A stretch of DNA of 13,106 nucleotides, taken from contig BEXV01001662.1 of NCBI GenBank assembly GCA_003118195.1, positions 1-13,106 of the forward strand. Reading direction: 5' to 3'. Numbering within the stretch: the stretch's first letter is position 1; each line of letters starts with the position of its first letter. Position numbers and translations under genes: made by a program. Source of the DNA: Hemicentrotus pulcherrimus. Lineage: Eukaryota; Echinodermata; Echinoidea; Camarodonta; Strongylocentrotidae. Shown here piece after piece: positions 1 through 8,855 of this stretch. Under the pieces are notes generated by a model, which had not been told where the DNA came from, made no database searches, and saw nothing but the letters and a program-made list of their open reading frames with translations.

Positions 1-623
1 TTATCCGTCACTTTTACAAGAAAATATGATGGAACGAAGCAATCTGCACGTTTTGACATCTGTCTAACAAGATTAATGACCCACAAACAAACTCTACTCT
101 AGCTTATCTTGCCAAAGAGAAATTGTAAACGCCTTTAGAACACGGTTTAGAGAGGGATCTCATGTCACTTGTCGCCCGTTAGTACTTTTATTTGAACTGT
201 GTAAAATTATGTGTACATCCCAATAGCCCGGCCATACTTGGATAAATATTTCTGAGATTAGAGGACTCGATGCTTCATTCCGCGATTCATTTCGCATTGA
301 GCAGGATCTAGACAAACAGTGAGTATAATATATAATTTTTGAATCCTTACCTCTAAGTTTTGTTGATCCAATCAATAGCCACTGTATTAGCTCATCAGAA
401 TAGAGTTATACATACAATCCATTTATATCGGAAATAATATAGCTAGTGAAATTCGTTTGTCTCGCAATGTATGGTCAACAAGGGATTTATTATTAAACAG
501 ATTACGACGTTTCGTGTGTCGCTGCTCCGTTAATACAATATATTGTAAGCAAGCGTCTTGTATACTCTACGGATGGACCGGGTGTACCGGCGGTCAAATA
601 ATTAGAACAATAACGGACAAAGC
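1..623. other. no gene recognised
   Basis: The sequence is AT-rich with moderate GC patches around 540-600. Short open frames on both strands have no recognisable domain or splice-site context. I see no RNA gene here. Confidence 0.5.
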
Positions 624-1079
624 CAGGGGCGGCCGAGTGACTTCCAAAGTGGGGGGGGGGGCACCAACAAAAAGGGTCACTTTCTGGAAAAAAGGGCACC
701 TACTGTGGGAAATCTCAAAACGAAAATATACCATCTTTTAGACATTGGTATATACCCCTACATTGTGATTTCATTATAAGGGATGATTTCAATATTATGT
801 TTCTCTTCATACATCATACAAAATATAGCTTAACCATTATAATTTTTAGATGGGTGTGATGTCTGAAAAGCATTTACGAGCTAACGAAGCGAGCGAGAAA
901 TTTTTAAAGATCTATGAGGTCGCATGCAGTGCGAAAAAATACATCTTATAAAGATGAAAAAAAGCCAATCGTGATGGGGTTATAAGCACATTCTCATAAC
1001 GGAAGACTGCAAAGACCTTTGATAAGTAACATGATTATAAATGCGAGCGAGCGCAACGAGCCAACTTTGGGGGAAATTG

Positions 1080-2100
1080 CTCTTAGTCGCTTTAAATAAG
1101 GGGCACGTTTAATGATTACAGGGGGACATTATCTAAAGGGATAAGACACTTTAAAAAGAAAAGGTGCTCGTGTCAAAGTACAAAGGATAGTTATAAGAGG
1201 TGAATATGAGGCATTTTTTCACCTGGAAAGAGGCGTTTACGAAAATGGGAAATGGCATTTGTTGACGGAAAAGGGGCACCCATCAGATTTTGATAGGGGC
1301 ATTTTATAAGAGGTGAAAATGGTGACTGACCAGATATAAAAAGGGGCACTTATGAAAATGTAAAAGGGGCATTTATAATAAAGGAAAATGTGCATTTGTT
1401 GAATGAAAAGGGGGCACCGTTCAGATTTTGAAAATGGAGCAGTTATTAGAAGGGGAACGGGCTCTTTCTTTTCAATGGGGGCACTTATCATAAGGGAAAG
1501 GAAAAGGGGTAGTTTTGAGAAGGGGAAGGAGCTCTTTCTTTTAAATGGGGGCACTTATCATAAAGAAAAGGGGCACTTATTAAAAAATAAAAGGGGCACA
1601 TGTTAAAATGAAAGGTGTGCATATCCGAGTTTTTAGAAGGGGTAGTTATTAAAAAGAGAAGGATAACTTCTTATAAAAGAAAAAAGGGGCAGTTGTCGAA
1701 GTAAAAGGAGCTCCTCTCAGTTTTGAATTGGGCAATTATCAGAGGTGAAGGGGGCACTTATCGAAAGTGAAAAGGGGCACTTATCGTACCTGAAAAGAGG
1801 CACTTAACTAGAGATTAAAAGGGGCATTTATTCAAGATAATTTCAAGATTAATGAGAATGGAAAATGGACACTTATTGCAGAGGAAAATGGGAACATGTC
1901 GAAGGAAAAGAGGCACGTGTAAAAAAAAAAAAAGGGGGGGGGGCACTCGTCAGAGGTAAAAAGGGGGAAGGGCACTTTTATTAAGTAATAGGGGCCCTTG
2001 TGAAAGTAAAAGGGGCACTTCTCACAAAATAAAAGGGGCAATTTTCCTATGTAAAAAGGGGCACTTTTGGGGGTATCTGAAAAAGTGGGGGGCACTGTGC
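1080..2100 (+). repeat. irregular purine-rich array of AAAAGGGGCACTT motifs
   Basis: At least twelve copies of A(n)GGGG(n)CA followed by CTTAT, TTTAT or similar occur at irregular spacing, for example near 1338, 1361, 1405, 1566, 1589, 1768, 1817, 2008, 2030 and 2054. The plus strand is strongly enriched in G and A. Spacing is not constant, so this is a degenerate minisatellite-like region rather than a clean tandem repeat. Confidence 0.7.
1441..1580 (+). repeat. 70-bp tandem duplication within the G/A-rich array
   Basis: The segments beginning AGTTATTAGAAGGGGAA (1441) and AGTTTTGAGAAGGGGAA (1511) stay in register for about 54 bases. Both contain GCTCTTTCTTTT and GGGGGCACTTATCATAA, with only a few substitutions. 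This is a recent local duplication of one higher-order unit. Confidence 0.75.
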
Positions 2101-2129
2101 CCCCTGCCCCCCAGGGAGGGCCGCCTCTG

Positions 2130-3240
2130 CAAGTGCACAAAGGACTGCGGATATGACGATAAACTTAAGGTTTCTCAGAGTATTTTTTGATGAATGTCTA
2201 ACGTGGAATGACAATTTAAATTTTATAATAAGATCTATATCTAAAGATGTATGAATTAGAATTATTTGTAAAATGAATCAACTCTTTACTCAAAAGATTA
2301 TTTGTTTTATTGTATACCGGTAATACAATTGTACTTCCAAATATTACTTATTGTATGGCAAATTGTGCGAAGAGTGAACAAAATCCCATTATTTTTGTTT
2401 CAAAAAAAGGATAATCGCATTTGTACCGGATCATCCTTTCTTGCAAATTCAGAACTCTTATTTCAAAAGCTAAAAACATGAAAAAAAAATCATATCCTAA
2501 GAAGCAGATTGCAATCTTTATGTTCAAATACTCCAATAACCTTCTTCCCCCATGCAGCGTTCCACAACATGTTTGGAATAAACAACACAATCCATTCTTA
2601 CCCGACACGAAACTCTCAGAACATCTGATAAAACCAAAATTGCTAATGCGCATAAATCTTTCCAACACCATGGCCTGACCTATGGAATAGTCTCACAACT
2701 ACTGTTAAATCATGTACTACGATATATTTTGTCAGAGCTACCATAAAGCGTAAATTATAATCCACATACAAGTCATCAAACTCGCACGCACATTTGCACA
2801 TGCTCATACAAAAATGAAATGTTTCACCAAAGACATACACTTATATTACACACTGTTTTACTAAACGCATTTCATGTCATGCCTGAAAAAAAAAAATATT
2901 TTCTTCATTATGTGGCTGTTTAGATTAATTCATGTCTGATTACACTACGTTTGATTGCTGAGGCCGCCGTCACGTTCAAGCTCTAGCCTAGATGGCAGTT
3001 TTTCATTTTTTGAATTATTCGTCAACTTTTGGAGCGGTATGATAAGAATTATTCAAATGTATTATATTATGATATGATTATATATGTATTTTAACTTTTG
3101 TTAAAGTGAAACGGTACCATTGTTGAAGGTTGATGAAAAAACTGTGTAAATTGTGTATGAAATTTTTTTATTATATTACTGCTACTGTACTAACCCTCTA
3201 ACATGCTTTTTTTTTTAAGGAACAATTCTCAAACCACAAA
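2130..3240. other. AT-rich intergenic stretch, nothing recognised
   Basis: It contains poly-A and poly-T tracts (about 2885-2896 and 3208-3219) and short open frames of low complexity. No domain, hairpin or repeat stands out. Confidence 0.5.
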
Positions 3241-3402
3241 CATATATATGGTTTTCTTTGAAGGTGTCTCTGCATGTTCATGTGCAACAGTCTCTAACAT
3301 TAAATTCCCTCAAACAATTTTTGAATTTTCCAAACCGTTTTTTAGGCCATGGCCGAAAATAGGACATAAAATAGGCTTTTGAAAATCTGTCGAACACTGA
3401 CC

Positions 3403-3653
3403 GAACACTGGGGGCAGCATCACCATAAGTTATAGGTGTGTAGGTTATACCAAAATACACCTCCATACAAACTTTGAAAGAAATCCGTCAAGGAATGATG
3501 CAGTAATATAGACTGCACACTAGAGTGCACACAAGTCACCTATCAGAATTTGACCTTTGACCCTATAAATGACGGAACACTAGAGGCAGCATCATCAAAA
3601 TATGTAGGCTTGTAGATTATACCAAGATACACCTTCGTACAAAATTTGAATTT
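3403..3653 (+). repeat. two diverged direct repeats, 172 bp apart
   Basis: Copy A (3403-3480) and copy B (3575-3653) align without gaps over nearly 80 bases. Shared blocks are GAACACT, GGCAGCATCA, GTAG.TTATACCAA.ATACACCT and TACAAA.TTTGAA. Both look like parts of a dispersed repeat rather than coding sequence, since no frame stays open through both copies. A DR1-like TGACCTTTGACCC (3551-3563) lies between them. Confidence 0.75.
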
Positions 3654-3825
3654 GAATGAACAGAGGTCTCCAGACTCAATGGAAAACGCTATCAGACGAG
3701 AGTCGTATAATTATAAAGGGACCTTGCAAAGCCTCTACGACTTTGAACTCTTAAAAAAAGAACCGCTGGTATGGGGGCGAGAGAAGTCTGAAGCATAAGC
3801 CCGTGTAGTCCCTACCCCTCTCAAT

Positions 3826-3845
3826 CCCCCCCCCCCCCCCCCCCN
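3826..3845 (+). repeat. poly-C run ending in an ambiguous base
   Basis: Nineteen consecutive C residues (3826-3844) are followed by N at 3845. The true length of the run is not known, and the sequences on the two sides may not be joined exactly as shown. Confidence 0.9.
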
Positions 3846-4084
3846 GCTAGTCAGAGCTGCCAACCTCCAGAACAGAAAATCAGTAATCACAAGGCTCAAA
3901 ATCAGAAATTTGGGGAATAAATCAGCAATATCCTAGGTGGCGCAATGAATCTTAAAAACGGCACGCCAACAATGCGCCCATGATTATCTGAAATTTTGGG
4001 TGACTTTACTCACACAGTTGTTAAATATTGATTTTCAAGTCATCCCAGCACATCAGTTTTCCATGAAAAATTGGCTTCTATTAA

Positions 4085-4400
4085 GAGAAATACTTGAGAC
4101 TATTTAAGCAAACCCGTACAGATCGAGCAGCAAGGTCAGGTAAGGTCCAAATCCGGTGAACCCTGACAGGGTTAAACCGGACCGAGGTCCTGCACACCAG
4201 AATTCAATTACTGGATAGAGTCAACCGCGTACGAGGATGACCTGTGCCACCAGAGGTCTCTCGAAAGGCTGGGGGCTAAGGCCACCAGCTTTCCTCAGCA
4301 AAGAGCTTCAAGTATTTAAGAGGCTCAGCTTGATCGACCGCAGCGGAGAAAGGGTTGGTGTCTGAAAAGAAGCTGTACCCCGTCCTCCCAGTCTTAGTCT
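4085..4400. other. unrecognised, more GC-rich block with hairpin
   Basis: This stretch is visibly more GC-rich than its surroundings and starts after a run of AT-rich sequence. It carries an imperfect hairpin at 4152-4181: TCCGGT pairs with ACCGGA, and AACCCTG pairs with CAGGGTT around a single A. No frame gives a protein that I recognise, and no tRNA or rRNA pattern fits. It may be a fragment of a dispersed element. Confidence 0.4.
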
Positions 4401-4833
4401 TTCAGTAAAACGAGGGTTGAGGGGGTCTATCTAATTTCAGGGTAATGATTAATTAATGTAAACATCCACAAAATTCTCACTCTTATCAATCTTTAAACAT
4501 TAACTAGAATTTAGAAAGCTACATTTATCACCTCTCAATCTCAAGTTATACTAATAAAGTCAAGTTCAACCATACAAGATAGTCTTTCATTAAACTACGA
4601 AAGAACACAAAAATGTCAAGTTTCACTGAAATTTATAACTGATATTTAATCAATAGACACAATCTCTGTGGACTAAAACATCAACTTGAAAATAACAGGA
4701 CACACTTCCTGTAGGGCTGTAGTATAAAATCAACAACAATCAAAAAAATTGTCGCTAAAAAGGAAAAACCAAATATTCTCTTTACCTAGAAGCAAAAAGC
4801 AAAAACTGTCCTTTAAAATATGGTTGTATATTA

Positions 4834-4858
4834 ATACAGTAATCAGTGATTACTGTAT
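4834..4858. repeat. perfect 25-bp palindrome
   Basis: Two 12-base arms (ATACAGTAATCA and its reverse complement) flank a single G. The centre contains TAAT-N5-ATTA, a spacing of two homeodomain core sites. The palindrome explains why similar peptides appear in short open frames on both strands here. Confidence 0.9.
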
Positions 4859-5119
4859 GTTGATGCTGCACTTTCTCAATGATAGAAAATATCAATGGTA
4901 TCAGGTTGGTAAAAGAAAAGATGCAAACAAACAAAGTACTGTCTAAGACAATTATGCTAATGTATTGCACAAAATTAGTGCTTGAAAGCGATAAATCACA
5001 AAATCAACCTTGGTTGAGTCTGATACCAGCCTAATAATGGGCTAATGTTAATGCCTTAAATTAATGGACACAAAAGAATTGTGAAACTAAACTAGATCTA
5101 CAAAAAATCTAACCCTCTT

Positions 5120-5232
5120 GTTGTCATATGCCAAGATTCACACAGTGAATGTGCAATTACAAAGGTATGAGATAAGAGTTGTCATGCCAAGATTCACACA
5201 GTGAACTTACAATTACAAAGGTACGAGACAAG
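5120..5232 (+). repeat. tandem duplication, two units of about 56-58 bp
   Basis: Unit 1 (5120-5177) and unit 2 (5178-5232) share GTTGTCAT, GCCAAGATTCACACAGTGAA, CAATTACAAAGGTA and GAGA.AAG. Unit 2 lacks two bases near its start and has a few substitutions. The two units are directly adjacent. Confidence 0.85.
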
Positions 5233-6770
5233 TTCTTCTTGACATGAATGATGTGATTATTAAGTAAAAGAATCTAGATGTTCTAAACTTGAATTCAACG
5301 TGATTGTTGGTATAAAAACATGCACAAGAACAAAATCAATGGCAGTCTATACAAAATAGACCCTGGTTAGATTAGCAGTCGTTCAACTTCAATGTTTCAC
5401 TGTGTAACTACATCACATGTAGCTGTAGATCTGGTAGGAGTCTGTAAATCTCAATGTTATGTTTTTGAATACTAACAACCAAACTGAAGTCGAAGACGAA
5501 GAAACCTGGCTTGCCGCTTGATTTTTCTCACTAAGTAAAATACCGTAAGACGTGTTGATCGCATAGTCCCACAAGATGCTGCTAGCGTAGTGAACGTGAA
5601 GTATCAAGCTCTCTGGGCGAACACTTCACCGATGGACGATCTTAAAACTGGAAGAAAATCTGATGAAGAAAGACACTAATTGATCTTTACTCTGGTCATT
5701 AAAAGTGGAGGTTCCATGACGTTCACGTAACTGTTAATCTGCACACAAACTAATTGCTGGATGGGAAACTTCCCAGGATGAAGTTCACGTATGTAGCTAC
5801 AATGCAGTCTAGGCCTACACACGAACAAATGGCTTACATCTTGGTGGTATTGCTAGACATGATCATTGGTTTCTGTGTAAGAGTGTGCCAAAAATGAAAT
5901 TTTTGTCACTTTTGCATGTATGTGTTAATGCTTCATCCGCCATGTTGAATAAAATTGACAGTGAAAAAAAAAACTTTTTTATGAAGTGAAAATTCCTTTT
6001 CTGATTGTTGACTTGATTCGTGCTGACTGTCTAATAAGTTATTTTTTAAGTTAGGACCTTTATTTATTGGTCAAGGTTTGACATTTCTGTACACATCTGT
6101 TTTTGTCACATCTGTACACTCTCTGTTTAAATTTCAAACTTAAAAGAAGGATGTAAGCAATGTGCGATTGTGTTTTTGTCTCACAACTCAAGCATTATCT
6201 CAACAAATATGACACATCCTAAAATGAGGAAGTGTCAAAAAAAGAAAAACTTTTGAAAAGTAATTTTTCTTGTTTAGATGCATACTTTTCCTTCAAAATT
6301 GTATTATTTAGCAGTAAATTGTAATTGTAAGTTTGCTTGAACACCCACTTATTGTGGAAACAGATCATTATGTTGGTTTGACAAAGGGTCCTTTAGCTAT
6401 GTCCAAATGTCTCTGTTTGTCTTCAAAATTATCTGAAACTCAAAAAGAATCATTATATTGTCAGAGATGATGATACGAATTAAGCGTTGGCATTACTTTT
6501 GCCATTAAGTTCACATTCTTAGGAGTGAATATTCATGATTTTCTTTATTTCAAAGAAGACTTGAAATTTGTATACCTTGGTTGACAAAGAGTGGTGCCTA
6601 ACCCTGAAACGTGTTTCAACAATTTGTTATCAGACAAAATGATTAAACTGAACCAAATAGTTATTGGACCAAGTGGCAAAAAATGTATTTGATAAAGTGG
6701 CATACTAGAAAAATTAATAATAGACTAATGGACTGTTTTGAAAAAAGTAACATTAACAAGAAAACATGCC
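5233..6770. other. downstream of ASB8; no gene recognised
   Basis: AT-rich DNA beyond the predicted ASB8 mRNA end. The part at 5410-5660 is less AT-rich and carries a 64-codon minus-strand open frame, but no family signature or splice pair supports it as an exon. No RNA gene or clear element is visible. Confidence 0.45.
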
Positions 6771-6786
6771 TATCATTGTACAAAAT

Positions 6787-6792
6787 TTTATT
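6787..6792 (-). promoter_or_regulatory. polyadenylation signal for ASB8
   Basis: AATAAA on the minus strand lies about 187 bases after the ASB8 stop codon. T- and GT-rich sequence (TGTTTTCTTGTTAATG) follows about 25 bases later, as expected for a cleavage region. This predicts an mRNA end near 6765-6775. Another AATAAA at 6549-6544 could serve a longer 3' UTR. Confidence 0.6.
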
Positions 6793-6978
6793 ACATTTGG
6801 ACAAGCCCTTTTTTTAATAATTATGCATTACAAAAGAGCAGGATTTGAACAAAAATAGGAGGTGAACTGTACTTGAGCAGCCAACCTACATGTACCTGAC
6901 TTTTTGAATAAATTTACATATATGTGACTAACAAGGGAATAAGATGTCAACAATATACCCCCCTCTAAGATGGTTGGA

Positions 6979-7614
6979 TCATGTTTGTAGTAGTAAATAT
7001 CTCTGTAATGGTGCTGGAAGTGGTAATAGTTTAACAGAGGCAGGTAGATGTGTGTTGTTGAGATGATGGCGAATCGTGTAACGACACTGTTGGCGCAATG
7101 ACCTGGGTTGGCAGCAAAGCTGCCGTAGCATATTGTACAAGGCCGTGTCATTTGTGATGGATGTGGGGATCATGCCGTCTTCGTCTCTGATGTCAAACTG
7201 ACCCGAAGCATTGATGAGTAAATCAAGGCATTGTTCATCCTCTTCAACATCAAGCCCAGCTGCGATCAAGCAGGCAACTCGAGAGATGGGGGATACTCCG
7301 TCGATACTTTGCGTGTGGGTCTCAACACCATACTCCAGTAGCAAGCGCACACACTCATAGTTTCCTTTCATGGCTGCCCAGTTGAGTGGGGTATTGCCAT
7401 GGATATCTGATAAGTTGACAAGGGCATTTCTTGTGAGCAGAGCTTGCACACATTCAACCTTATTGCGAAAGGAAGCCCAGTGGATAGCAGTCTCACCATT
7501 GGTGTTAAGAGCATTGGGGTCAGCACCCGACTCCAGGAGAAGTGTTAAGCAGTCTTCATCTTGTTCAGCAGCATAATGGATAGCAGCCCGACCATATCCA
7601 TCAACAGCATTCAC
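6979..7614 (-). CDS. ASB8: ASB8 orthologue, last coding exon (ankyrin repeats 2-4 and SOCS box)
   Basis: This exon encodes residues 77-287 of an ankyrin-repeat and SOCS-box protein and ends at TGA (6981-6979). Ankyrin repeats lie at about residues 83-112 (GRAAIHYAA), 116-145 (GETAIHWAS) and 149-178 (GNTPLNWAAMKGNYECV). The C-terminal SOCS box (about 246-287) has a BC box, SLRQQCRYTIRHHL, and a Cullin-5-type LPLP at 273-276. The order of repeats, the ISR segment after repeat 4 and the ending PLPAPLQRYLLLQT match ASB8 specifically. By family knowledge the SOCS box binds Elongin B/C and Cullin 5, while the ankyrin repeats select the ubiquitination substrate, in cytosol or nucleus; the substrate here is unknown. 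The first codon is GTG, directly after the acceptor TGATAACAG (AG at 7616-7615). It is an internal valine, so a model starting here would lose about 76 residues. The reading frame is intact, with no frameshift. Confidence 0.95.
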   Translation of the reverse strand: MNAVDGYGRAAIHYAAEQDEDCLTLLLESGADPNALNTNGETAIHWASFRNKVECVQALLTRNALVNLSDIHGNTPLNWAAMKGNYECVRLLLEYGVETHTQSIDGVSPISRVACLIAAGLDVEEDEQCLDLLINASGQFDIRDEDGMIPTSITNDTALYNMLRQLCCQPRSLRQQCRYTIRHHLNNTHLPASVKLLPLPAPLQRYLLLQT

Positions 7615-8112
7615 CTGTTATCAAATATAAGGTAAATGATAATACAACATCATCAGGTTTCTTTCAAAAAACATTGGTAAACATGATTGCAGAGACTTTC
7701 TAATTTAAAGGAGAATATAACCAAATAAACTGATAGCTTTATCGACAATTATTACATATCATAATTTATCTAAATCTAAAATATCTTGAAATTACTCCAA
7801 ATTGAAGATTACCCGTACCATAGATTTTGGATAAACAAAGGTCAAATATCAAAGGTTAGCAATTCAATTTATGTGAAATTAAAAGTTTTTTAAACCTGCA
7901 ATGGCCATATCAATGACTCCTTAGAGCCATTTTCACTTTGAACTTCAAACCTGTAACTAGTACATGTATGCATCATGTAGGGAGCACAGGTGTTGTAACC
8001 CAACAAAAAAGCTTAGCACCTCCTCTCTGTCAAATCAAAACATAAACACATCACAGGACAGTTGTTTTGATCTCGCCATGTTCATTTTCATTCAGATTCG
8101 CAATGGAGTCCA

Positions 8113-8398
8113 GGGGGGTGTTTCATAAAGCTGTTTGTAAAGTTAAGCATGACTTTACAAATGACTTACATATGAAAAGCCAAAGGGATGCTCAATCATT
8201 GTTAACTGCATCAACTCAAGGTGGGCTGTGCATATGTAGATTAAAATTCTTATTATAACAAACATCTTTAATGCAAAGTATATTTGTTTCCATTATTTAA
8301 TTAAGGTTACGGTATTGGAAACATCAGGAAAAACTTTGGGAATCCAATCTTGCACTTCCTATATAAGTCGTTCGTAACAGCTTTATGAAACACCCCCC
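8113..8398. mobile_element. MITE-like element with 23-bp perfect terminal inverted repeats
   Basis: The left end (8113-8135) and right end (8376-8398) are exact reverse complements, starting GGGGGGTGTTTCATAAAGC. The 286-base body is AT-rich and has no coding capacity. Next to the left end an inner 10-bp inverted repeat (8134-8143 with 8152-8161, TTTGTAAAGT) could form a hairpin. The terminal sequence TTTCATAAAGCTGTT is one I associate with abundant dispersed repeats in sea urchin and related genomes (recollection, not searched). No unambiguous target-site duplication is visible. It lies inside the large ASB8 intron. Confidence 0.75.
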
Positions 8399-8671
8399 AG
8401 AAGTCAGAAGTTAGTATGACAACTATGTGTCTTGTTCAGGTATAGTCATCAATTTTGAAGAATTTAAAGAATGATAACATTTGAACATGTTGGGGGTATT
8501 TTTCTTTACACATTTAACTTCCTGTTATAAAATATATGAAAAAAAGACATGGTAAAATTAACAGTTGAGATTGTTAAAAATTTTGGTCCTTCCTTCCCTT
8601 TGTTTCATGAATTCTTTAACAAGTGGACTGTTATTTAACCCATAACTAGTGGAAGTGGTGGTTATTTGACC

Positions 8672-8855
8672 TGACTGATAAAAAAGCATGAATGCTAGTA
8701 AGCATCCAGAGGACCAACGGCTTAAGGTTCTCTCCGAGAGACATGGTAATGAGGATTAATGCCTTACCAAAGGGCACTAGAGCATTGCCTTGGTTTCAAA
8801 GCCGGGCCACCGGATTTGAGACCACTTCTCTACCGACTGAGCTACTGGACCTCCT
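8672..8855 (-). mobile_element. tRNA-derived SINE copy
   Basis: Read on the minus strand, the head starts near 8855 with GTCCAG followed by TAGCTCAGTCGG (8844-8833), a perfect RNA polymerase III A box. A B-box-like GGCTTTGAAACC (8803-8792) follows 29 bases later; it is degenerate against GGTTCGANTCC. The body then has GTGCCCTTTGGTAAGGC and ATTAATCC, resembling a conserved body of SINEs in marine invertebrates (recollection), and ends with GCTTACTAGCATTCATGC and a T run. It has no coding capacity; open frames over it on either strand are incidental. The decayed B box suggests an old, inactive copy. Its orientation matches the host gene. Confidence 0.7.

Larger units (their letters stand above)
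624..2129. mobile_element. non-autonomous DNA-transposon-like element with G/A-rich interior
   Basis: The left end CAGGGGCGGCC (624-634) is matched, inverted, by the right end GGGCCGCCTCTG (2118-2129), with one mismatch over about 11 bases. Both ends are GC-rich and carry G or C runs (G11 at 651-661; GGGGGGCAC and CCCCCC on the right). No transposase or other protein can be read inside. The interior holds a segment rich in GCGAGCGAG and AACGAAGCGAGC (about 880-1060), then an array of AAAAGGGGCACTT-type motifs (about 1080-2100). I cannot see a clear target-site duplication, so superfamily and exact limits are uncertain. Open frames across it are low-complexity by-products. Confidence 0.5.

Noticed and set aside
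1080..2100. CRISPR-like array
   Set aside because: Motif spacing is irregular, repeats are short and degenerate, and the host is eukaryotic.
1237..2140. Several open frames of 65-105 codons in the G/A-rich array
   Set aside because: They are low-complexity translations (K/G/R-rich or F/P/S-rich) of the repeat and show no protein character.
2421..2678. 85-codon plus-strand and 107-codon minus-strand overlapping open frames
   Set aside because: Both are open by AT-rich chance. Neither has a recognisable domain or splice signals, and they overlap each other antisense.
5413..5607. 64-codon minus-strand open frame in a less AT-rich patch
   Set aside because: The peptide has no recognised motif, and no convincing splice pair or conservation argument is visible. 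It is kept only as a possible exon of unknown identity.
5711..5835. Apparent repeat of GTTCACGTA with CACACAAAC / CACACGAAC
   Set aside because: The similarity is short and gapped and could be chance. It is not strong enough to call a duplication.
6828..7151. 107-codon minus-strand open frame overlapping the ASB8 end
   Set aside because: It is out of frame with the well-supported ASB8 exon and its 3' UTR, so it is a shadow.
7370..7576. Plus-strand open frame opposite ASB8
   Set aside because: It is antisense to the ankyrin-coding exon and is explained by that exon's codon pattern.
8833..8855. A functional tRNA gene on the minus strand
   Set aside because: Only the A box and part of the head are tRNA-like. 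The B box is degenerate and no complete cloverleaf can be drawn; the SINE body follows.
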